A DNA stretch of 6,576 nucleotides from an uncultured Porphyromonadaceae bacterium (GTDB lineage Bacteria; Bacteroidota; Bacteroidia; Bacteroidales; Muribaculaceae). Where the stretch lies: positions 1-6,576 of the forward strand of contig CABQCA010000131.1 in assembly GCA_902462525.1 (NCBI GenBank). The letters run 5' to 3'. Shown piece after piece: positions 1 to 6,531 of the stretch (positions are counted from its first letter, which is position 1; each line of letters starts with the position of its first letter). Below the pieces are notes generated by a model. That model was not told where the DNA came from. It did not search any database and was given only the letters and a program-made list of their open reading frames with translations. A program made the position numbers and the translations under genes.

Positions 1-947
1 TCGACAAAATGGCAGTCTTCAACCAGCGCAATGACTTCTACTATCTTGCCCGCACAAAGGCTGAAGCCACTACTACTGAAGCCACCCTTTGCCCCGGCTG
101 GGTAGGCATGTCGTTCGACAAAGGTGAAGATGGAACATGGACAAATCCTTTTGTGGTCTGTCCGGTCGACACCACCTATGCAAAACGTCTTGACAACGGC
201 TATATAATTGATCCTGACAATGAGCCGTCGGCACTGAACTGGAAATCGCTCAGCGATATCTGCAAGACCGGAAACGAAGACAACGATGAAGCCTGGAATA
301 ATCCTGCTGCAGACGACCAAAACGGATATTATATCTTCGACTACACTACTGAAAATGCTGTTGTAGCAGATCTTCAGGACGGTGAGACCATTAATGGTGC
401 GAATCTTCAGTATCGTGCCACGGGCGTTGTCTTCCGTGCCGAAATTAAGGTTAAAGAAGATAAGAACATTGTCAATGGCGAGGCTCAGACCATGTATGTC
501 TATGACAATACTCTCTATTACAACGCAAAAGAAATCTATGATCAGGTCCAGATAAGCGGCAACGCTCCCATTAAAGCCGCCTTCGAGGCTTGCTTCGACG
601 TTACCGGTGAGGGAGATGCTATAGTCGTAACAGAGAAAGAGGGAGCAGATCTGAGAAACCATAAATTCATCGCCTATCGCCCCTGCGCTAAAGAAGGTGC
701 TGACAAAGGCAAGTATTTCTGCTACTACATCTACTACAATCAGCATGTTGACGACAACGATGCTTCTGCCACAGGCAAGATGGAATATGCCACTGTACGC
801 AACAATATCTACAAACTCGCTGTAAACAAGGTTACGAAGCTCGGTACATCTGAGATAACCGAAGTAGGCGACTGGGACATCTACTTCCAGGTTGAAGTTG
901 AGCTCCGCAACTGGGTTGTTCGCGTTAACAGCAACATCGAATTCTAA
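1..947 (+). CDS. Mfa1-family major fimbrial shaft subunit, C-terminal part (5' end outside window)
   Basis: The reading frame is open to the left edge (the first complete codon is at 3). The ATG at 9 has no signal peptide or lipobox behind it and lies inside a conserved stretch (DKMAVFNQRNDFYYLA), so I read this as the last ~314 residues of a longer pilin; P. gingivalis Mfa1 is about 560 residues. The end matches the fimbrillin C-terminal region: the block MEYATVRNNIYKLAVNKVTKLG, then a strand ending WVVRVNSNIEF. In type V pili this last strand is the donor that fills the groove of the neighbouring subunit, so the protein should polymerise into the surface fimbrial shaft. It is followed directly by a strong terminator and then by the anchor gene, the same order as mfa1-mfa2. 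The signal peptide, lipobox and protease site are not visible. Family assignment is strong; shaft role rather than accessory pilin is inferred from position and terminator. Confidence 0.85.
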   Translation, partial: DKMAVFNQRNDFYYLARTKAEATTTEATLCPGWVGMSFDKGEDGTWTNPFVVCPVDTTYAKRLDNGYIIDPDNEPSALNWKSLSDICKTGNEDNDEAWNNPAADDQNGYYIFDYTTENAVVADLQDGETINGANLQYRATGVVFRAEIKVKEDKNIVNGEAQTMYVYDNTLYYNAKEIYDQVQISGNAPIKAAFEACFDVTGEGDAIVVTEKEGADLRNHKFIAYRPCAKEGADKGKYFCYYIYYNQHVDDNDASATGKMEYATVRNNIYKLAVNKVTKLGTSEITEVGDWDIYFQVEVELRNWVVRVNSNIEF

Positions 948-954
948 ATCATCA

Positions 955-973
955 GCGGGTGCATGACACCCGC
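955..973 (+). terminator. Small hairpin just after the shaft pilin stop codon
   Basis: A perfect 7-bp stem, GCGGGTG (955-961) and CACCCGC (967-973), encloses a 5-nt loop. It starts 8 bp after the stop codon and is followed only by a weak pyrimidine stretch (CTTC), so alone it is a poor terminator. It may protect the 3' end of the pilin mRNA or act together with the stronger hairpin 9 bp downstream. Confidence 0.5.
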
Positions 974-981
974 CTTCATAC

Positions 982-1015
982 AGCCGGGCCGCGGGCCCGC
1001 GGCCCGGCTCTTTTT
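982..1015 (+). terminator. Rho-independent terminator after the shaft pilin gene
   Basis: AGCCGGGCCGCGGG (982-995) is followed immediately by its exact reverse complement (996-1009), a perfect 28-bp palindrome made almost wholly of G and C. A CTTTTT tract follows (1010-1015). In RNA the centre would open as a small loop over a very stable stem. This is a textbook intrinsic terminator for the upstream pilin gene. Because no clear promoter follows, it probably acts as a partial terminator that lets a minority of transcripts continue into the anchor and tip genes. Confidence 0.85.
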
Positions 1016-1095
1016 CAAAAATCTCTCTTACCACGTCGCCATAAGCGATATAAAAGACGCGAAGCCAGACGACTACGCGAAGCGATTATAAACCA
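1016..1095 (+). promoter_or_regulatory. Leader between the terminator and the anchor gene
   Basis: This 80-bp stretch separates the terminator from the anchor start. I searched it by eye for the Bacteroidetes promoter pattern (TTTG near -33, TAnnTTTG near -7) and found no convincing match. It holds AT-rich TATAAA-like patches and two pairs of short direct repeats. There is no Shine-Dalgarno sequence before the ATG at 1096; the A-rich TTATAAACCA just upstream is typical of Bacteroidetes translation starts. Either a weak or non-consensus promoter lies here, or expression depends on readthrough. Confidence 0.35.
1043..1092 (+). repeat. Short direct repeats in the anchor gene leader
   Basis: ACGCGAAGC occurs at 1057-1065 and again at 1075-1083, a spacing of 18 bp. 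A second pair, AAGCGATATAAA (1043-1054) and AAGCGATTATAAA (1080-1092), differs by one inserted T and lies 37 bp apart. The pairs interlock just before the start codon. Such spacing could suit a regulator bound to one face of the helix, but short repeats like these can arise by chance. Confidence 0.35.
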
Positions 1096-2115
1096 ATGAT
1101 ATTCAAACCGGCATACATACTACTGCTATCGGCTGCGGCCACGGCCGGACTGTCGTCGTGCGCACTTGTCGACGACGACCTCGATGCCTGCCGTGTGGGC
1201 GTACAGTTGCGGTTCCTCTACGACTACAACCTCGAATCGGCAAACGCCTTCCCTTCGCAGGTTCACTGTCTCACCCTTCATGTCTACGACGGACAGGGCA
1301 GCTTCGTGCGCACAGTCACCGACACAAGCAGCAAGCTGGCCGATGAAAACTACCGCATGCCTGTCGACCTCGCCCCCGGCACATACCATGCCGTGGCCTA
1401 CGGCGGCATTGCCTGCGACAAAGCATCGTTTGCCCACGATGCCGAGCCTGCCGGCGGCTCCCTGTTTTCCGACATTGCCATGCGGCTTAAGCCCGGCCAT
1501 GCGGGCAAGGCCCTTCACGACCATTTCCATGGCACTGTCGATTTCACCGTCGCCGACGGTACGGTCGATTATCAGAATGTGGATCTGCACATGAGTAAGA
1601 CCACAAACAATATACGGATCCTTCTGCAGCAGCTCAACGGCGAAGAGCTCGACGGCAAGGATTTCGATTTCACTATCACCGACTGCAACAGCCTTCTGGA
1701 CCACACAAACACTCCTGTGGAGGGCACAGAGGCTACCATATACACCCAGTGGACAAGCGGCGCTGTTTCCGTTTCCGACGTCGACGACGATCAGGCCATC
1801 AGGCCACGGAGCAAAGCCGCCTCCTTCGGCTCGCTCGCCTACGGCGAACTCAGCACTTCCCGCATTTATGAACGTACGAAACCTCAGCTCTCCATAACTT
1901 ACCGTTCTACCGGAAAGGTGATAGCTCAGATTCCGCTCCATAAATTCCTCGCTGCCACCAAGGACAGCACAACCGACTGGTCCGACCAGGAATATCTCGA
2001 CCGCGGCAGCCGCTGGAACCTTACTTTCTTCCTCGACGAGAACCTGCAGTGGTACAACGTCAGCATTATTGTAAACGGCTACGTAGTCCGCGTAAACGAT
2101 ATCGAATTCGACTGA
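1096..2115 (+). CDS. FimB/Mfa2-family fimbrial anchor lipoprotein
   Basis: The 339-residue product starts with a signal peptide ending in a good lipobox, GLSSC, with the lipidated Cys at residue 22. The mature N-terminus, LVDDDLDACRVG followed by QLRFLYDYN (about residues 24-45), is the classic opening of the Mfa2/FimB family, including the conserved Asp-x-Cys (Cys32). Length is normal for the family. Members sit in the outer membrane through their lipid, hold the fimbria at its base and limit its length. The C-terminus, YVVRVNDIEFD, closely copies the end of the upstream shaft pilin, as expected if the anchor donates its last strand to the first shaft subunit. I see no Arg-Ala type protease motif after the first strand, unlike the next two gene products, which fits an anchor that is not cleaved. 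It is 17 bp upstream of the accessory gene, in an apparent operon. Confidence 0.88.
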   Translation: MIFKPAYILLLSAAATAGLSSCALVDDDLDACRVGVQLRFLYDYNLESANAFPSQVHCLTLHVYDGQGSFVRTVTDTSSKLADENYRMPVDLAPGTYHAVAYGGIACDKASFAHDAEPAGGSLFSDIAMRLKPGHAGKALHDHFHGTVDFTVADGTVDYQNVDLHMSKTTNNIRILLQQLNGEELDGKDFDFTITDCNSLLDHTNTPVEGTEATIYTQWTSGAVSVSDVDDDQAIRPRSKAASFGSLAYGELSTSRIYERTKPQLSITYRSTGKVIAQIPLHKFLAATKDSTTDWSDQEYLDRGSRWNLTFFLDENLQWYNVSIIVNGYVVRVNDIEFD

Positions 2116-2132
2116 CCATTCTTCTACGGCCT

Positions 2133-3311
2133 ATGCGCGCATTCCATGACATACTCCTCATGACAGCCTCGGCAGCCATGCTGTGGCTCATGGCGGCGTG
2201 CGCGGGCGGTTCCGATACCCCTCCCGGACCCGGCCCCGAATCCTCCTCAACGAATCTGGTGCTCGATCTGCGTGTCGGCGGGGCGCCTGCCTCGCGGGCC
2301 GCAACTGCCGCCGACCGCCTGCCGGCAGGCGACTGGGAACTGATGCACACCCTGCGGATTATCATTTTCGCTTCCGACGGACATGTGGAGTACAACGGCC
2401 GCTACGACCTTTCGTCGCCCGTCGTACAGCATCAGATCACCATAACGGTGCAGAACGCCGAGGCCAAGAAGATAATTTTCATAGCCAACGAGGACCATTT
2501 CACCGTTCTTGACCCCCTGTCCGGCAAGAGCGTTCCGGCCTCCGACTACTTCAGCGGCCTCTACGCTACCGTCTCCGCAACTCCGGGCAATACTTTTACC
2601 GGCAACGGCTGGACCACGCTGTTCAACACCGTTATGATCACCGCCGATAACCCCGTCTTTGCTTCCGCTCAGCTCCGCGACAAAACACGCATACCCGTTC
2701 CTGCGTCGGCCGTCTACGAAAATGTGGTAATTCCGAAAGTGCCGGAATATTCGCGCACCTTCTATCTCCACCGTGCCGCCGCCAAATATACCTACCGTCT
2801 CACCAATGAGTCGGTCGACGGCGCCGTTATTATCGACAAAGCACGCATCACTCATGTGGCTGCACGCCAGTATCTTTTCTATCATGGCACTTATGCCGAC
2901 AGCGACACCAGGAAAGATCTTGCCGTCTACGAACCGCTCAGCCTCAGCGCCACCCAGCGCCCTACGGCCGAATACGGCATCGACCATGACGTTGATTTCG
3001 GCAAGACTGTAGAAATCAGTCCGATATACCTTCCGGAAGGGTCGGTGATATCCCCCGACAGCTACAAGACGAACCTCAGCCTCAACGGTAAATATGCCCC
3101 GACAGCCGACGGTGCCGACAACCATGTCATCCAGACCGGTGCCGACGATGTTCTCGCGCCGGGTACTTTCGCGCCGATGACGACTTTGCCGCGAAACACC
3201 AATGTGATTGTCAACGGTTCGTTTAAGCGGGAAAGCCAGGCCGCTTTAAATCTCAGCTACACCATCTGCCCCTGGTATGTGGAGGAAACCGACATTCCGC
3301 CCTACAATTGA
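2133..3311 (+). CDS. Accessory fimbrial lipoprotein (FimA/Mfa-type minor subunit)
   Basis: I chose the ATG at 2133 (392 residues) because it opens a lipoprotein signal peptide, hydrophobic from residue 7, ending LMAAC with Cys23. The in-frame ATG at 2049 would add a basic, non-signal stretch overlapping the anchor gene. After a Pro/Gly/Ser-rich linker (residues 24-40) comes a first strand, NLVLDLRVGG, then PASRAATAADR with Arg55 as a possible processing site, and MHTLRIIIFASDG, the usual start of fimbrillin-like N-terminal domains. The protein ends LNLSYTICPWYVEETDIPPYN, a strand plus tail resembling the shaft pilin end in pattern (aromatic-V-x-x ... D/N-I-x-aromatic). It most likely links shaft and tip or decorates the fimbria, as Mfa3/Mfa4 do in P. 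gingivalis. The exact family is uncertain; the fold assignment is by pattern, not by search. Confidence 0.68.
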   Translation: MRAFHDILLMTASAAMLWLMAACAGGSDTPPGPGPESSSTNLVLDLRVGGAPASRAATAADRLPAGDWELMHTLRIIIFASDGHVEYNGRYDLSSPVVQHQITITVQNAEAKKIIFIANEDHFTVLDPLSGKSVPASDYFSGLYATVSATPGNTFTGNGWTTLFNTVMITADNPVFASAQLRDKTRIPVPASAVYENVVIPKVPEYSRTFYLHRAAAKYTYRLTNESVDGAVIIDKARITHVAARQYLFYHGTYADSDTRKDLAVYEPLSLSATQRPTAEYGIDHDVDFGKTVEISPIYLPEGSVISPDSYKTNLSLNGKYAPTADGADNHVIQTGADDVLAPGTFAPMTTLPRNTNVIVNGSFKRESQAALNLSYTICPWYVEETDIPPYN

Positions 3312-3324
3312 TTCTAAATCTACA

Positions 3325-6300
3325 ATGACGACGACAATATTCAGAATACTATCCGCGTGTAAGTTCCTCGGCTTCTTTGTGATTGCCGTCGCAGCCCTTG
3401 TTGCCGGTGCCTGCGATGACCACCTCGACGCACCGTCGGTGCCCGGTGACGTGGAAGAAGACCTGCCGGCTGTCATTCAGCTGAAGATAGATGTCGCCGA
3501 CCGTGCTCAGCTGTCGCGCGCCGATGTGCCCGACACCCGCATCACTTCGCTGTGGATAGGCATTTTTTCCGCTACGACCGGCGACCTCAAAGGCCGCTAT
3601 GTAGTGAGCGATGCCGAAATCGACAATATCGAACATCAGAAAAAGACAATAACAATCAGCGACACACGTTCGGGGCTGATGCACATAGTGGGCATTGCCA
3701 ACTATGAACACCGCTATGTAGTTCACAAAAACGAATCCGGCGAAATCGAGACTCTGCCAATGACTGAGGCCCTGGCTGCTCTCAGCAACTATAACGATTA
3801 CCTGTCGCTGGCCGCCACATATACTGCCGATGGCGATGTGACTGTCGACCAGCCTATCAACGCCATGCTCATGAGCGGTGTCTATACCGAAGAAAACCAC
3901 ACCGATCTGGCTTCTGCTCCTGTCGAAACGACGGTACATGTCACTCCGAGTACTAAGGCCAGCCCTTACGTGGCTCCCGGAACTATTCATCTCCGTCGCC
4001 TTATTTCTCAGAACACGTTCAATGTGTCGTACAACGCGGCCAATATCAGATCGATGGACATTGTCAACTGGCAGGTTCACAATGTGCCTAACTCCGCCTG
4101 GCTGCGCGAGCGCTACGATGACGAAATTCCTCTTAACGCCGGCGAGGTTATCACCATCGACGGTGTTTCTGTTGTCGATACTCATCAGTTTACCGCTGTT
4201 TCCAGAAGCGGGAACAAAGCCAGCTTCAGTTTCTGGCAGCTCGAAAACCGTCACACAGGTCTTGAACCCGACGAAACCTTCAATAGCAGTAATTACTACG
4301 ACTACCGCGAAAATGAATTCAAAAACAGCGACGGCTCGAACTCCGGCAAATATAAAAGCCTGCTCGAGTCGGTCGACGACGGTTCGTACCGTGCCAACGC
4401 TACATACGTAACCTTTACCGCCGACCTCGAAATGCTCGTCGACGAAAACGGCAACAGTCTGGCCGATGCCGGCCTTAAGTCGCGCAATGTCCGCGCACAT
4501 TTCACCGTCCATCTGGGCTACTGCGAGAACAAAAGCAATGAAAGGTTGCGTGCGATGGACTTCAACTGCCGCCGCAATGCCAAGTACACCTACAATATCA
4601 CTCTCAACAATGTCAACAGCATGGTCGTAGAGGCCGAAAGCGACGCTGAGGAACGGCCCTCGATCGAAGGTACCATCACCGATATCACCGACCGCTATGA
4701 ACGAATCGACGCACACTATCATCTGATGAATGTGACGTTTACCCAGAGCGAACTCGACAATTTTACGTTCAACATCGAGGCCCATGACAACAACGGTGTA
4801 CATTACTTCACCGAAAATAACGTGCCCGACCCGTCGGACAACGCTAATTTCCGTCTATACTCATGGGTTGAGTTCCGAAAAACTTCAGACTCTGCTGTCC
4901 TTGCTGATTATAAACCTCACTCTGCCGGAGGCGATACATATTATCTACACGAGATGAAGGGAAATGCTGCAGGTGTCTACACGATGTTTATCAATGAGTA
5001 CGCCTATGAGCGATTCGATGATAACGGCAACATCTATGCAGCCGACAAAACCAACTGGCACTGGTTCTGCGGTGCGCCGGACCGCCGCGTGTGGCTCAAT
5101 GTGCAAGCCGAGACTTCTGCCGACGGTCAGACCCTCCACCACAAATCGAAATATGCCGTCTCACAGCGCTCTATCCAGACATACTATTCGACTGCGGTAG
5201 ATAAGGCCCTCGGGGTAGAACACGTCAACGAAACCCTCGGTGCAAACATGCGCAACAACTGGAACAACGCCAAAGCCAATGACTACAAAAACGGAATAGG
5301 CTATAGAGGTACTTCCGGCCGTTATATTATGGGGCAGTTTATATTATCAATCGGTAACAAAACAAAAGCAAGTTCAACAACTGCTCTGTCGTGGCCTGCT
5401 AACAATGATAGTCGGCCTGAGTGGAAGACTTTTATCGATTTTAACGCTCCGTTCAAAACAAACGCTGTGACCAACGTACAGAAATACTCTCAGGATGCTG
5501 CAACCCATACAATGCCGGGATATGTCAACTTATATAGCTCGATAACGACAGATACCCGTGACAGCTATTCCTCCGACAAATACGATCCCGACCAGTCGAG
5601 AAGTGCCGTATATGTCGAATCGATGGCAGCATGTCTGAACCGTAACCGCGATAATGACGGAGACGGAAAAATCGACGGAAATGAAGTAAGATGGTTTATT
5701 CCGTCGGAGATGCAGCTGACACGTGTCATTTTGGGTCGGCAGGCCCTTGCAACACCATTAATGAACTATGCGGCAGCCCAAAGCCTGCCCTATGTCAACA
5801 ATAAGGAAAATTCACGCTACCTTGTTGCGAATGCCAACGGCCAGCAGTTATGGGCTATGGAAGGCCTGTCAACTTCTTGCTGGAAAGGGAACTACCGGGA
5901 TGGCGGACGTCCGTGGAATGTACGGTGTGTTCGGTATGTGGGGTCCGACATCGGTCCTTTTTCAATAAACAGCAGCGTTCCTCCGCCCTATGAACTTGAC
6001 AATACCTCTGACAGAACAGTTGTTTTGGACCGTATAAACCGGCTTGCTGTGAGAAGTTATGTTTACAGTGGTGATAATGATGAGGTTTGGCCACCGCATC
6101 TTGTTACAGACCAAAACTATAACAGATGCGCATATAAATTTGAATATGCGGACTCATACTTTACTCTTAATAATTTAGGTGATATATCAAGTCAGAGTTG
6201 GGCGGAATATTTGTCAAAGAATAATCCGTGCAGCCGACTCAATACAGATACAAAAAAAGGCTGGCGTGTTCCGAACCAGAAAGAACTCGTCATTGTAAAT

Positions 6301-6525
6301 TCGATAGATAGCAACCTGAGTAATGGCGGTAAAATTTTCGTTTCAAGTTCTTTTGAGTTTTTTAGGGAAAAAGATGATCCGCCGGCCCTTGATGCTACTG
6401 ATGTCAATATGCTTAAGAACAGAGCTGCCATGATTTATTTTTCAGGTGAAAATCGCTATTCGAGGGCTGTAATCACCGTGCCCAACGCCGGTTATGCGGT
6501 CCGCTGTGTCCGCGATATCGAGTAA
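3325..6525 (+). CDS. Giant DUF4906-type fimbrial lipoprotein, probable tip adhesin with tandem lectin-like modules
   Basis: The ATG at 3325 (1066 residues) lies 13 bp after the previous stop and starts a signal peptide ending VAGAC (Cys30); the ATG at 3277 would put 16 charged residues before it and overlap the upstream gene. After Cys30 come an acidic linker, a first strand (VIQLKIDVA), a possible cleavage motif LSRAD (Arg65), and a fimbrillin-like N-terminal half. Residues ~340-440, with FTVHLGY and MDFNCRRNAKYTYNITLNNV, fit DUF4906. A middle region carries QRSIQTYY (614-621) and GVEHVNET (630-637), both recurrent in Bacteroidales DUF4906 proteins. The C-terminus has two similar modules: Cys770 to Cys868 (EF-hand-like DNDGDGKIDGNE at 776-787, then VRWFIPSEMQL, ending NVRCVRYV) and Cys969 to Cys1061 (GWRVPNQKEL, ending AVRCVRDIE). 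These resemble FISUMP/DUF1566 C-type-lectin-like domains. It has no shaft-type donor tail, which suits a distal tip subunit. The last third is AT-richer than the rest. Ligand unknown; tip role inferred. Confidence 0.8.
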   Translation: MTTTIFRILSACKFLGFFVIAVAALVAGACDDHLDAPSVPGDVEEDLPAVIQLKIDVADRAQLSRADVPDTRITSLWIGIFSATTGDLKGRYVVSDAEIDNIEHQKKTITISDTRSGLMHIVGIANYEHRYVVHKNESGEIETLPMTEALAALSNYNDYLSLAATYTADGDVTVDQPINAMLMSGVYTEENHTDLASAPVETTVHVTPSTKASPYVAPGTIHLRRLISQNTFNVSYNAANIRSMDIVNWQVHNVPNSAWLRERYDDEIPLNAGEVITIDGVSVVDTHQFTAVSRSGNKASFSFWQLENRHTGLEPDETFNSSNYYDYRENEFKNSDGSNSGKYKSLLESVDDGSYRANATYVTFTADLEMLVDENGNSLADAGLKSRNVRAHFTVHLGYCENKSNERLRAMDFNCRRNAKYTYNITLNNVNSMVVEAESDAEERPSIEGTITDITDRYERIDAHYHLMNVTFTQSELDNFTFNIEAHDNNGVHYFTENNVPDPSDNANFRLYSWVEFRKTSDSAVLADYKPHSAGGDTYYLHEMKGNAAGVYTMFINEYAYERFDDNGNIYAADKTNWHWFCGAPDRRVWLNVQAETSADGQTLHHKSKYAVSQRSIQTYYSTAVDKALGVEHVNETLGANMRNNWNNAKANDYKNGIGYRGTSGRYIMGQFILSIGNKTKASSTTALSWPANNDSRPEWKTFIDFNAPFKTNAVTNVQKYSQDAATHTMPGYVNLYSSITTDTRDSYSSDKYDPDQSRSAVYVESMAACLNRNRDNDGDGKIDGNEVRWFIPSEMQLTRVILGRQALATPLMNYAAAQSLPYVNNKENSRYLVANANGQQLWAMEGLSTSCWKGNYRDGGRPWNVRCVRYVGSDIGPFSINSSVPPPYELDNTSDRTVVLDRINRLAVRSYVYSGDNDEVWPPHLVTDQNYNRCAYKFEYADSYFTLNNLGDISSQSWAEYLSKNNPCSRLNTDTKKGWRVPNQKELVIVNSIDSNLSNGGKIFVSSSFEFFREKDDPPALDATDVNMLKNRAAMIYFSGENRYSRAVITVPNAGYAVRCVRDIE

Positions 6526-6531
6526 ATTCAC

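Noticed and set aside
9..11. ATG at 9 as a true start of a 312-residue protein
   Set aside because: There is no signal peptide, the frame is open to the window edge, and the residues around it fit the interior of an Mfa1-type pilin.
982..1009. 28-bp palindrome as a recombinase or invertible-promoter site
   Set aside because: The T-tract, placement after a highly expressed gene type and orientation fit a terminator; no second copy is visible in the window that could serve as a partner for inversion.
1126..1941. Minus-strand open frame of 271 codons
   Set aside because: Antisense shadow of the anchor gene, whose own strand has a lipobox and family motifs.
2049..2132. Upstream ATG extending the accessory lipoprotein by 28 residues
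   Set aside because: The extension overlaps the anchor gene, is strongly basic, and would bury the lipoprotein signal peptide that starts at 2133.
2247..3125. Minus-strand open frame of 292 codons
   Set aside because: Antisense shadow of the accessory lipoprotein gene; no family resemblance in its translation.
3277..3324. Upstream ATG extending the giant lipoprotein by 16 residues
   Set aside because: It overlaps the end of the accessory gene and places charged residues ahead of a complete signal peptide starting at 3325.
3349..4803. Long open frame on the minus strand (484 codons)
   Set aside because: It lies wholly inside the well-supported giant lipoprotein gene, has a Val/Ile-rich composition typical of an antisense shadow of GC-biased codons, no signal or recognisable motif, and no separate upstream region.
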